Source: Phycisphaerales bacterium
Lineage (GTDB): Bacteria; Planctomycetota; Phycisphaerae; Phycisphaerales; UBA1924
Reading direction: 5' to 3'
Length of the DNA: 64,000 bases
Assembly (NCBI GenBank): GCA_040221175.1
Contig: JAVJVK010000004.1
Location: 310,001-374,000 of the forward strand
Notes under the pieces: model-generated
The model's input: the letters and a program-made list of their open reading frames with translations, nothing else
Database searches by the model: none
What the model was told of the DNA's origin: nothing
Shown here: positions 26,640 to 34,919 of the stretch, piece by piece
Numbering within the stretch: the stretch's first letter is position 1
Layout of the letters: each line of letters begins with the position of its first letter
Position numbers and translations under genes: made by a program

Positions 26640-27989
26640 ATGGACACCGCCTCGATCATCGTTGCGCCGGCCACCCCCATGGCCCCCGGCCGGCGCGCGG
26701 TCGTGCGTCTTTCGGGCATCGGCGTATTCGACGCCGTCGATGCGCTGGCGACCAGCCCGATCGATCGCAGCCGCGGCGTCGGACCCGTTCGACTGCGACT
26801 GCCCGTGGGAGAACTGCCTACCCTGGCCGTACGGCTGCCCGGTCCTTACTCCTACACCGGTGAGGACACCATCGAAATCTTCTTACCTGGCTCGCCCACG
26901 TTGGTGACCGCATTGGTCCGCGCCATGATCGCCCAGCCCGACGTCCGGCACGCCGAAGCTGGTGAGTTCAGCGCTCGCGCCTACCTCAACGGTCGCCTGT
27001 CGCTCGAGCAAGCCGAGGGCGTGGCCGCGACCATCGCCGCGAGCACGGACGCGCAGCTCGAGGCATCCCATCGGTTGCTCTCGGGCCAATCCGGTCGTCG
27101 CTACGCCGCCATGGTCGATCAACTGGCCTCCCTTCTTGCCCTGGTCGAAGCGGCGGCCGACTTCAGCGAGGAGGAACACGTCGTCCCCATCGCCGCGGGC
27201 ACGCTGCACGCTCGGCTCCAGACGCTTCACGACGCGCTACACCGCGAAATGACGGGCCGCAGCGGCAAGGAAAGCCTCTCGGCCCGGCCGCTCGTCGTCC
27301 TCGCGGGCGCACCCAATGCGGGCAAGACGAGCCTGTTCAACGCCTTGCTCGGGCGCACGCGATCGGTGGTCTCCTCGATCGAGCACGCCACGCGAGACGC
27401 GGTCGTCGAGCCGCTTCGCCTCGAACACCCAGACCTGGGCGCGATCGAGTGCGAACTTGCCGACCTCCCGGGCTTGCAGGACCAATCCATCGCGGCGCTG
27501 GCCGACGATGAGCAGGCCAGCGTGCAGTCGGTCATTGATGCCGCGATGGAGCAGGCCGACCTTGTGCTGCTGTGCGATCCAGAAGCGCGCTATGACAGCG
27601 TTGGCACCGGCCACGCCACGATCCGGCTGCGGACCAAGTCGGACGCGATCGACGCCGACGGCGCAGGCACCATGGCCGTCAGCGTGCGCACCGGGCTGAA
27701 CCTGGATTCGCTTCGGCTTGTGATCGCCGAGGCCCTTGACCAGGCGCGCCAGGACGTCAACGCCGGGCTGCTCCCCCGCCACCACGCGCTGGCCACGACG
27801 GCCCTGCATTCGCTGCATCGCGCCATCGAGTCGGTCTCGGAAGACCCCCCCGAGGGACTGCCCGCCGAGGGAGAACTCGTGGCCGCCGAGATGCGATTGG
27901 CCCTCGACGCCCTTGGCGAGTTGGGCGGCAAGGTCTCGCCCGACGAGGTGCTCGGCCGCATCTTCGCGAGCTTCTGCGTCGGTAAGTAA
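26640..27989 (+). CDS. mnmE: tRNA modification GTPase MnmE, divergent
   Basis: The 449-residue protein matches MnmE overall. The N-terminal folate-binding domain reads SIIVAPATPMAPGRRAVVRL, then SYTGEDTIEIF and HAEAGEFSARAYLNGRLSLE. The G domain follows, and the C-terminal cysteine motif is FASFCVGK. With MnmG it forms the 5-substituent on wobble uridine of certain tRNAs. The G domain is degenerate in places: G1 is GAPNAGKT (Thr for Ser), G3 is DLPG where DTAG is usual, and G4 reads TKSD where NKxD is expected. The protein is therefore recognisable but may have altered GTP handling. The gene follows yidC closely. No clear ribosome-binding site is visible, consistent with coupling to yidC. Confidence 0.9.
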   Translation: MDTASIIVAPATPMAPGRRAVVRLSGIGVFDAVDALATSPIDRSRGVGPVRLRLPVGELPTLAVRLPGPYSYTGEDTIEIFLPGSPTLVTALVRAMIAQPDVRHAEAGEFSARAYLNGRLSLEQAEGVAATIAASTDAQLEASHRLLSGQSGRRYAAMVDQLASLLALVEAAADFSEEEHVVPIAAGTLHARLQTLHDALHREMTGRSGKESLSARPLVVLAGAPNAGKTSLFNALLGRTRSVVSSIEHATRDAVVEPLRLEHPDLGAIECELADLPGLQDQSIAALADDEQASVQSVIDAAMEQADLVLLCDPEARYDSVGTGHATIRLRTKSDAIDADGAGTMAVSVRTGLNLDSLRLVIAEALDQARQDVNAGLLPRHHALATTALHSLHRAIESVSEDPPEGLPAEGELVAAEMRLALDALGELGGKVSPDEVLGRIFASFCVGK

Positions 27990-28171
27990 GCTCTGGCGTC
28001 GAGTCCGGATAATCCGTCGACCCTGTCGATTGCACGGGCGCCGACGATTGCACCGCCATTGGCGTCGCTGGACTGACGTCCGGCCCGCATTGTCGCTTTC
28101 GGTCCTGCGTTCAACGCCCGATGCCACTGCCGACGCGGCTCTACGAACCGGCCGCGCCGGAGGGTTGCGGC

Positions 28172-28657
28172 ATGTCCAAGCCGATGGGCGAGATCCTGGT
28201 CGATCGAGGCATCCTGAGTGAAACGCAGCGGGACCAGGTTCTCCGTGCCCAACGCGGGACCAACAGGCCCTTCGGCGAGCTGGCCGAGAAGATGTTCGAG
28301 GTCAGCCAGCAGGAAATCGAGGCTGTTTGGGCCGAGCAGTACGGCGCCATTGCCGAGTGGATCGACCCTGGAAACCTGCAGATTCCCGACCACGTGCTGT
28401 GCGTGCTCTCGGGGCGGCAGGCGGCGCAGTTTGCGATGATCCCGATCCGTTACGACGGTCGTTCGCTCGTACTCGTCACGACGCGCGAGCAACTGCCCCG
28501 GGCGCTCCGGTTCGCGTCTTCGACCTTCGGCGCCGAGTGCACCTTGGCGCTGTGCGACATCGACCAACTCGGTGAAGGCCTGCGCCGCCACTACGGCGTG
28601 GACGCACAGGCCTGGAAGTCACTCATGCGCCCCGACCAGTCCGGCGAGGCCGCCTGA
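28172..28657 (+). CDS. Stand-alone MshEN/GspE N-terminal-like domain protein
   Basis: The 161-residue protein begins MSKPMGEILVDRGILSETQR and continues VLRAQRGTNRPFGELAEKMF, the helical repeat typical of the N-terminal MshEN domain of PilB/GspE secretion ATPases. Residues about 75-140 resemble the second half of that domain (IPIRYDGRSLVLVTTR). No ATPase domain follows. MshEN domains bind c-di-GMP in some ATPases; whether this one does is unknown. The ATG at 28172 has a GGAGGG site eight bases upstream, better than an in-frame ATG at 28121. The stop is adjacent to the stop of aroC. Confidence 0.7.
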   Translation: MSKPMGEILVDRGILSETQRDQVLRAQRGTNRPFGELAEKMFEVSQQEIEAVWAEQYGAIAEWIDPGNLQIPDHVLCVLSGRQAAQFAMIPIRYDGRSLVLVTTREQLPRALRFASSTFGAECTLALCDIDQLGEGLRRHYGVDAQAWKSLMRPDQSGEAA

Positions 28658-29851
28658 TCAGGCGATCGTCGTCATCGGCGGATCGAGCGGCAGGATCTTC
28701 ACCAGGTCCATGTACGATTCATGGTGGGCCTGCACCTCGGTCAATGAATCGCCGCCGGTCTTCTCAAGGAACGCCCGGGCGATCTCGAACGCAATGACGT
28801 TCTCCATCACCACGCTGGCGGCCGACACCGCGCACACGTCGCTGCGCTCATAGTCGCTCTGCTGGGCTTCCTTGGTGTTCAGGTCGATCGAAGGCATGCC
28901 GCGCAAGAGGGTGGAGATCGGCTTCATCGCGCCCGTCACCACCACGGGCTGGCCGTTGGTCATGCCACCCTCGACCCCGCCGGCGTTGTTGGTGTCTCGC
29001 ACGAATCCCATGGAGGGACCGTCGGCCTTGGACCGGTCATAGCGGATCGGGTCGTGCACCTGCGAGCCGGGCAGTTCGCTCACGCGGCGGCCCATGCCCA
29101 TCTCCACGCTCTTGAACGCCTGGATGCCCATGACGGCAAAGGCGATCCGCGCATCGAGCTTCAATCGCCAGTCGACGCAACTGCCCAGCCCGGGCGGCAC
29201 GCCGAAAACGTGCACCTCGCACAACCCCCCGGCGGTGTCCTTGTCGACCTTTGCCTGGCGGATGACGTCGATTTGCTTCTTCGTCGCTTCGGCGTCGGGG
29301 CAGTAAGTCTGGCTGGCGTCTCGGGCTTTGAGCAGGGCTTGGTAGTCCTCGGGCCTGACCACCGCATCCGTGCGCGCGGCGCCCGCGCTGCGAACGAAGC
29401 CGAAGACATGGATGCCGAAGAACTCCAGCAGGCTTCGCGTCAGCGCCCCCGCCGCCACGCGTGCCGCCGTCTCGCGAGCGCTGGCTCGCTCGAGCGTGCC
29501 GCGGCAGTCGGTGGTGAGCCACTTAAGCGAGCCGGCCAGGTCGGCGTGGCCCGGCCGGGGACGATATACCGGCGGCGTGCGTTCCAGGTCGCCCATGCGC
29601 GAGTCCTTGTTGGCCACGCGCATGGCGATGGGCGAACCCAGCGTCTTGCCCAGGCGCACGCCGCTGAGGAACTCGACCACGTCGGTCTCGATGCGCTGCC
29701 GCCCGCCGCGCCCATAGCCGCCCTGCCGGCGCGCCAGTTCGCGATTCATGCCGTCTTCGTCGATCGGCACGCCCGCGGGCATCCCCGTCACGATCGTGAG
29801 CATGCCCGGGCCGTGGCTCTCTCCGGCTGTCTGATAGTCAAGGGTCGGCAT
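28658..29851 (-). CDS. aroC: Chorismate synthase
   Basis: The 397-residue enzyme makes chorismate from 5-enolpyruvylshikimate-3-phosphate, the last step of the shikimate pathway, using reduced FMN. Family signatures are clear: [19 protein letters not shown] near the N-terminus, [44 protein letters not shown] and, near the C-terminus, [19 protein letters not shown]. Length and motif order match the monofunctional bacterial enzyme. It is cytoplasmic. The gene is convergent with the MshEN-like gene: stop codons sit in adjacent codons within TGATCA. The next gene upstream on the same strand starts 18 bases before its ATG. Confidence 0.97.
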   Translation of the reverse strand: MPTLDYQTAGESHGPGMLTIVTGMPAGVPIDEDGMNRELARRQGGYGRGGRQRIETDVVEFLSGVRLGKTLGSPIAMRVANKDSRMGDLERTPPVYRPRPGHADLAGSLKWLTTDCRGTLERASARETAARVAAGALTRSLLEFFGIHVFGFVRSAGAARTDAVVRPEDYQALLKARDASQTYCPDAEATKKQIDVIRQAKVDKDTAGGLCEVHVFGVPPGLGSCVDWRLKLDARIAFAVMGIQAFKSVEMGMGRRVSELPGSQVHDPIRYDRSKADGPSMGFVRDTNNAGGVEGGMTNGQPVVVTGAMKPISTLLRGMPSIDLNTKEAQQSDYERSDVCAVSAASVVMENVIAFEIARAFLEKTGGDSLTEVQAHHESYMDLVKILPLDPPMTTIA

Positions 29852-29869
29852 CGGCGATGGTATGGAGCC

Positions 29870-32143
29870 CTAGCCCTGCGGCGGGGCGCCCAGCACCGAG
29901 AGGATGTTGCTGCGGTCGTCGGTCCAGGGCCGGAAACCCTCGGGAGCCCGCGGCGGGCGCCACAAAGATCGGCGGGCCAGGGGCGCCAAGTCCTCGGGCT
30001 TGCGCGACAGCATGACCCACGTGCTGGTGTACCGCCCGGTCTGCAAGCTCTCTTCCGCGTCTCGCAGGTCAAAACGCATGGTGGCGAACAGGCCCAGCCG
30101 CTCGGCCACTTTGGCCACGACCGGCTCAAGATTCAGGTAGACGTTGGAGATATGGACCGCCAGAACGCCGCCCTGGGCGAGATGATCGAGATAGACCTCG
30201 AACGCCTCGATCGTCAGGAGGTGCACGGGTATGGCATCCGAACTGAACGCATCGAGCACGATCAGGTCGTACGGCTCGCCCTCATGGGCTTCCATCAGCA
30301 GCCGACCGTCTCCGACGAAGTAGTCGATCTCGTCCGCCCGGCTCTCGCTCAGGAAGGTGAAGTACCGTGGATCGGTCGCGATGCGCACGACCGCGGGATC
30401 GATCTCGTATGCGTGCATCGTCATGCCCGGCCTGCCATATGCGGCGATAGCTCCGGTCCCCAGACCCACAAGCGCCACGCGATCGAGCCGGTTGTGCGGC
30501 TGGGGCACGCCCTGGCCGTCGATGAGGGCGAACACTTCAGCGATCGGGCTGCGGTCGTGGTAGTAGGCAAGCGGAACCGGCACGCCGCCCTGGTCTACCC
30601 GCTGCAAGCCGTGGGCCGTCGAACCATGCCTGAGCTGGTGGAGCGTTGCGATCGAGCCATCACGCCATCGCGTACGGACCTCTTCCACCGTGTGCACGCC
30701 GAAGAACGTGCGCTCGATGTGGATCACCTCGGCCGGTCCCCTCCAGAACGTGGCGGTCAGCAGCACGCCACCAACGGCCAGCGCAAACGCCAGGGCCCGG
30801 GCGTTGATTAGATACAACACCACCGCCGGCGCTCCGACGGCAATCGCGCGCTCCCACCATGTTGCCGAACTGGAGAGGGGCTGGTAGCCAAACGATCCGA
30901 GGGTGATCAGGATCGCGATGAAGCCGGCGATGACCCCGAACCCCAGCACCACGTGTCCGGCAAGTTTGTCCAGGCTGCTCGCGTCTTCGGACTTGCGAAC
31001 CGGCAGTCCGGGCAATGCGAGCATCGCAAGGGCGATCGCGATCGGATACTCCAGCACGCGATCGAAGATCATGGGGGCCAGGAGCGCGTTGAACGCGCCA
31101 CCGAGGACGCCACCGAGCGCCACGAGCAGGTAGAACTCGGTCAGATGGCCGGCATGCGGTCGCAACGACGCCAGCCGCTGATGACACAAGAGCGCCGCCA
31201 AGGCGAACGCGGCGATGTGGGCTCCCGCGACGGCCAGGAGCGGCTGTCGCGCATGCAGCAGTATGGCAACCACCACCCCCACCACCGCGATGGGCGTGAG
31301 CCGCTGCACCCACCGATCGACGCCAGGCTTGGTCACGCCGAACGCGACGATAAAGGTCAGCAGGTACAGCGCGAGCGGCACGACCCACAGCAGCGGAGCG
31401 GCCGCGACGTCCGTGGTCAGGTGCTGGGTAACCCCGAGCATCAGGCTTGATGGAACGAACGCGAGCCCGACCCAGGCCAGCCTTCGGGGCCAATGGACCG
31501 GTTCGCAACGGACCGGCTCGGACTTTGCGGCGTCATTCGGTGCTCGCGATGCTCTGGCTCGACGTACCACCGCGGCTCCGCCCATCGCCAGCACCACGAC
31601 CAGCGCGACATAGCCCGCCGACCACCAGGTGCGTTGCTGATCAAGGCTCAGCATCGGTTCAACCAGGAATGGGTAGGCGAGCAGGCCCAGGAGGCTCCCG
31701 GCGTTGCTCGCGGCATAAAGCGGGTAGGGATCCGCGGCCAACGCGTGGTCGGTCGTCGAGATCCACCGTTGCAGCAGGGGCGAAACCGAGGACAGCACGA
31801 GGTATGGCGCCCCAACGGCCCCGGCGAGGGCCACCATCACCCACAGTGCTGGCGATTCCCCCGGCGTGCCCATCGGCAGCGCCAGCGGCAGCGTGAGCAC
31901 GGCGCCCGCCGCCAGCACGACGTGAGCGCCGATGGCCACGCGCGGCGCTCGACGCCCGAGCAGACCCAGCAGGTGTGCCGCAAGGTATCCCAGCAGCAGT
32001 CCCGACTGGAAGAACAGCATCGCCGCCGTCCAGACCGCGGGGCTTCCGCCCAGCCTGGGGAGGAGCATCCGCGCCAACATCGGCTGCACGCAGAACAGCA
32101 GAGCGGCGGCCAGAAAAATGGCAATGGTGTACAGCGCGAGCAT
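29870..32143 (-). CDS. Fused membrane transporter-like / spermidine synthase-like protein
   Basis: The 757-residue protein begins with about a dozen hydrophobic segments (YTIAIFLAAALLFCVQPMLA first) covering about 1-460, of the MFS-like kind. They are followed by a spermidine synthase-type domain at about 500-720: VALVGLGTGAIAAYGRPG, MHAYEIDPAVVRIA, VGDGRLLM and LDAFSSDAIPVHLLTIEAFE. The methyltransferase-like fold should bind decarboxylated or normal S-adenosylmethionine. Fusions of this type are known as MFS/spermidine synthase proteins and their reaction is mostly undetermined. The N-terminal pattern FxxxxLLFxxQPMxxRxLLPxLGGSPAVW is characteristic. It overlaps no neighbour and precedes aroC on the same strand. 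A GAGGGGGG stretch lies upstream of the ATG. Confidence 0.88.
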   Translation of the reverse strand: MLALYTIAIFLAAALLFCVQPMLARMLLPRLGGSPAVWTAAMLFFQSGLLLGYLAAHLLGLLGRRAPRVAIGAHVVLAAGAVLTLPLALPMGTPGESPALWVMVALAGAVGAPYLVLSSVSPLLQRWISTTDHALAADPYPLYAASNAGSLLGLLAYPFLVEPMLSLDQQRTWWSAGYVALVVVLAMGGAAVVRRARASRAPNDAAKSEPVRCEPVHWPRRLAWVGLAFVPSSLMLGVTQHLTTDVAAAPLLWVVPLALYLLTFIVAFGVTKPGVDRWVQRLTPIAVVGVVVAILLHARQPLLAVAGAHIAAFALAALLCHQRLASLRPHAGHLTEFYLLVALGGVLGGAFNALLAPMIFDRVLEYPIAIALAMLALPGLPVRKSEDASSLDKLAGHVVLGFGVIAGFIAILITLGSFGYQPLSSSATWWERAIAVGAPAVVLYLINARALAFALAVGGVLLTATFWRGPAEVIHIERTFFGVHTVEEVRTRWRDGSIATLHQLRHGSTAHGLQRVDQGGVPVPLAYYHDRSPIAEVFALIDGQGVPQPHNRLDRVALVGLGTGAIAAYGRPGMTMHAYEIDPAVVRIATDPRYFTFLSESRADEIDYFVGDGRLLMEAHEGEPYDLIVLDAFSSDAIPVHLLTIEAFEVYLDHLAQGGVLAVHISNVYLNLEPVVAKVAERLGLFATMRFDLRDAEESLQTGRYTSTWVMLSRKPEDLAPLARRSLWRPPRAPEGFRPWTDDRSNILSVLGAPPQG

Positions 32144-32291
32144 GCTGGTGCAACCCCCCTCGGGGGCTCATGGTACCGCCCGGGTGCGTTCGGGCCGTGG
32201 TTCGGGCCGGACGGAGCGTTTCGGAGGGATTGCCCGCCCGTCTGAAACGCCCCATACGCACCAGCCCTATGCAGGCGTGGGGAGCCCTGCG

Positions 32292-33398
32292 GTGGTCAGA
32301 CCATGCTTGAGAATTCCGAGGTCACCGTGGACCGCGTGGCTGACATTGCCGTTGATCATTTGGATGCTCCCGGCGTCACACACGGCCGCCGAGACCGGCC
32401 CCATTCCCGAAGAGTGGGTCGCCGAGGGCAGTGATTGGGTGGTGCACGTCGATGCGGAGCGTCTGAGGGCCGCCGACGCCCTTCGGCCGGTCTTCGACGC
32501 CTTGGTGGCCTCGGCGTGGGGTTCGAGCCTCAGCGACATGGGCATCGACGCCCGCATGGACTTGACCGACATCACCATGTTCGGCACCATCACCCGCGGT
32601 CCGGAGGCCAAGGGTCAGACCACCACGATGCTGCGAGGCGGGTCGGCTTTACGTGACGCCATCCAGCGCCACGTCGCGATGCATAAGGGCTATCCCCTAC
32701 TTCTCCGGCCCGCACGTCGGACGGACGGCCGCGGCATTACTGCGTGGACCATCGAGCAACTCTCCGTGCACGTGGCCTTGGTCCCTGTGGGCGCGAGGGG
32801 TGAAGGCGAGGCGAACGAACTCGTCGCCGTGCTGTCGGATCATTCCGATCAGCTCCAGGCGTGCATCGGCCTGCTGGTCGAAAGCCAGACCGAGTTTGAG
32901 CCCGAGAACAGCGACCAGAGGCTCTCCAACGGTTCCAAATCGCCCTCCGATCGCGAGGAAGCATGCCCGCCGGGTTGCGTCATCGTCGTGCGAGCAAAGG
33001 ACCTGAACCGCGCACATCCGCCATTGCGGTCGGCGTTGCTCGCATCGGCCAGCGACATGGAGGGATACCTCGGCTTTCGGGAGGAGGTCGATCGCACCGT
33101 GGTCTTTGCACGTCTTCGCGTCGATGGCGGGGACGAGTCCAACGGCGATCGGATGGTCTCTTCACTCGACAGCATGGTCACCTACTGGAACCACGCCGCT
33201 CAAGAAATGGCGCAGGCCACGCCCGCCCTCCAACCGTTGGTTGATCTGATTGCCTCCGGCTCGGTATCTCGAGAAGGCCAGGTCGTCGAGTTGACGATGG
33301 AGGACTCGATTGCGAAGGCTGTCCCGGACGAGTCCGTAGGTTCCGGCGGCCGGACAGCCACACAACCCGACGAGACTCGGCCTGGCGAAAGGGAGTGA
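32292..33398 (+). CDS. Exported or anchored protein, unknown function
   Basis: The 368-residue product starts with a GTG preceded by a GGGGAG site. Its N-terminus carries a hydrophobic stretch (WTAWLTLPLIIWMLPASHTA) that looks like a signal peptide, with AETGPIPEEWV likely near the mature start. The body is mixed alpha/beta with DWVVHVDAERLRAADALRPV, DLTDITMFGTITRG and VIVVRAKDLNRAHPPLRSAL. That layout resembles periplasmic proteins of planctomycetes that precede ECF sigma factors, though I cannot name a family. The C-terminus is polar. The sigma factor gene starts 105 bases downstream on the same strand. A longer in-frame extension upstream lacks protein character. Confidence 0.72.
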   Translation: MVRPCLRIPRSPWTAWLTLPLIIWMLPASHTAAETGPIPEEWVAEGSDWVVHVDAERLRAADALRPVFDALVASAWGSSLSDMGIDARMDLTDITMFGTITRGPEAKGQTTTMLRGGSALRDAIQRHVAMHKGYPLLLRPARRTDGRGITAWTIEQLSVHVALVPVGARGEGEANELVAVLSDHSDQLQACIGLLVESQTEFEPENSDQRLSNGSKSPSDREEACPPGCVIVVRAKDLNRAHPPLRSALLASASDMEGYLGFREEVDRTVVFARLRVDGGDESNGDRMVSSLDSMVTYWNHAAQEMAQATPALQPLVDLIASGSVSREGQVVELTMEDSIAKAVPDESVGSGGRTATQPDETRPGERE

Positions 33399-33400
33399 CC

Positions 33401-33456
33401 GATAACAGTTGCTTCTGCGTGTTATCCGACAGTGTGAATCCAAATTTATGGATAAC
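33401..33456 (+). promoter_or_regulatory. Three GATAAC half-sites upstream of the ECF sigma gene
   Basis: GATAAC occurs at 33401-33406 and 33451-33456, and the inverted GTTATC at 33421-33426. The outer pair GTTATCC/GGATAAC (33421-33427, 33450-33456) is a perfect seven-base inverted repeat with a 22-base spacer. The stretch is markedly less GC-rich than its surroundings and ends about 48 bases before the sigma gene start, where an operator or promoter would be expected. Confidence 0.4.
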
Positions 33457-33503
33457 CCCAAGCGTGCAACCGCATCGGATTTTGCTACGGATGCGTTAAC
33501 CTA

Positions 33504-34175
33504 ATGGCAATGTCTGCGTCCGTTGCTGGCCCCATTCCGTTTGAAGTCCCCATCCAGGGGCGCCCCGGCCAGCCGGTCGACACCCTGAGCGATCAGGAAC
33601 TGTCCGAATTGGCCAAGGAAGGGTCGGTCGCGGCGTACAACGTCCTCGTCACCCGCTACCAGGATCGCGTGTATCGCTTCCTGCTCCGGCGGACGGGCTC
33701 GTCGGCCGAGGCCGAAGACGTCGCCCAGGACACGTTCCTGCGGGCTTGGCAGAAGCTCCACACGTACGAGCCCGAGCGTCCGCTTGCACCGTGGTTGCTG
33801 ACCATTGCCGCCCGCCTGGCGGCGTCGGCTGCCCGTCGACGTGCCCGCGTCCGCGTCGCCCCGGAGTCGGCCATCGGGTACGTCGATGCGGCCGCACCCA
33901 GCTTGGAGCCGGCCAACCCCGACGCGAGCCATGACCGCCGCCGCATCTGGCAGATCGCCGAATCGGTGCTGAATCGCGACCAGCTGACCGCCGTTTGGCT
34001 GCGTTACGTTGAAGGCCTGAGCCCTGCTCAGATCGCCCGCGTGATGGACAAGTCCGGCGTGGCCGTGCGAGTCATGCTGCTGCGGTCGCGAAACGTCCTG
34101 GGCGAAGCCCTGCGGGAGCGGGCCGGCGACATCGCCTCGCCGAATCAGGACATTCCCTCAAGCACGCAAGACTGA
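33504..34175 (+). CDS. ECF RNA polymerase sigma factor
   Basis: The 223-residue protein shows region 2 at about 30-105 (DQELSELAKEGSVAAYNVLV, TRYQDRVYRFLLRRTGSSAE, AEDVAQDTFLRAWQKLHTY, PWLLTIAARLAASAARRR). Region 4 is at about 145-195 (LNRDQLTAVWLRYVEGLSPA, QIARVMDKSGVAVRVMLLRS). This is the classic two-domain ECF layout. It would direct transcription of an unknown regulon on an envelope or stress signal. The next gene, 99 bases later, encodes a small one-helix membrane protein that may be its anti-sigma partner. Two in-frame ATGs lie six bases apart (33504 and 33510). No strong ribosome-binding site precedes either. Confidence 0.93.
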   Translation: MAMSASVAGPIPFEVPIQGRPGQPVDTLSDQELSELAKEGSVAAYNVLVTRYQDRVYRFLLRRTGSSAEAEDVAQDTFLRAWQKLHTYEPERPLAPWLLTIAARLAASAARRRARVRVAPESAIGYVDAAAPSLEPANPDASHDRRRIWQIAESVLNRDQLTAVWLRYVEGLSPAQIARVMDKSGVAVRVMLLRSRNVLGEALRERAGDIASPNQDIPSSTQD

Positions 34176-34274
34176 AGGGCGTTGTCAAGGGCGGCGCACA
34201 AAACGGTGGGACCCTGCGTTACGCTCGGTTCCGGCGGAGCGAATACATAGCAGGACGGACGTAGGATCAAGAAC

Positions 34275-34877
34275 GTGAACCGCTCGAACCGCCAACCCGC
34301 TCGCCAGAACCAACGCCGGCACAGGGCCATGCGCCGCCGGCTAGAGACGCTGCTGCGCGATCCGAAGGGCTGGCCGAACGAGAATGCCCCGCTGCGGGTG
34401 CGTGCCGGCGTGATGTCGAACCTGGCCGCACAGCGCCAGGCCGCGGCGCACGGCGAGCGGATCACGATGTATCGCGACAGCCGCTGGTCGAACCGCCGGC
34501 TCGAGTTCTCGCTGAGGCCGCCGCTGGTCGCCGCGGCGATCATCGCGATGATCGTGTCCGCCGCGGTGCACTTCATGGGCGGCGTTGAAGCGTGGCAGCC
34601 CTGGGCCGATGGTCTGGCGAATCGCTTCTACGACGTCGATCAGGGCAACGCCCGGTTCAACGGTTCGGCCATCGTCGATGCCGGGCCCGAGCAGCGTCCG
34701 ATTGTGCCCGGCCAGGACGAGGCCGCCGCGCTTCGCTCCGACGTCGCACGCTTCCGCGCTCACCTGAACGGACGGATTCCGATGGGCGAGCCCGAGGCCA
34801 CGCCCTCTCGCAACGCGCCGCGCGAGCAGAGCCCCGCCCCGCGCCGATCGAACAAAGCGGATCCCGCCTCGTCGTAG
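34275..34877 (+). CDS. Single-pass membrane protein, possible anti-sigma factor
   Basis: The 200-residue protein starts at a GTG and has a very basic cytoplasmic N-terminus (NRQPARQNQRRHRAMRRRLE). A single hydrophobic helix at about 83-103 (LVAAAIIAMIVSAAVHFMGG) and a polar C-terminal half of about 95 residues follow. The topology, one helix with an N-terminal intracellular part, and its place directly after an ECF sigma gene fit an anti-sigma factor. No zinc-binding HxxxCxxC motif is present, so the assignment is only contextual. I do not recognise a family. An AGGA element lies seven bases upstream of the GTG. Confidence 0.65.
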   Translation: MNRSNRQPARQNQRRHRAMRRRLETLLRDPKGWPNENAPLRVRAGVMSNLAAQRQAAAHGERITMYRDSRWSNRRLEFSLRPPLVAAAIIAMIVSAAVHFMGGVEAWQPWADGLANRFYDVDQGNARFNGSAIVDAGPEQRPIVPGQDEAAALRSDVARFRAHLNGRIPMGEPEATPSRNAPREQSPAPRRSNKADPASS

Positions 34878-34919
34878 GCTGCTTCGCTCGCGTCCGGCCG
34901 TCGTGGGCGGCTCCTGAAT

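Noticed and set aside
33401-33456. Replication origin with DnaA boxes
   Set aside because: Only one near match to a DnaA box is present, the unwinding element is missing, and the stretch lies directly before a sigma gene, where an operator is more likely.
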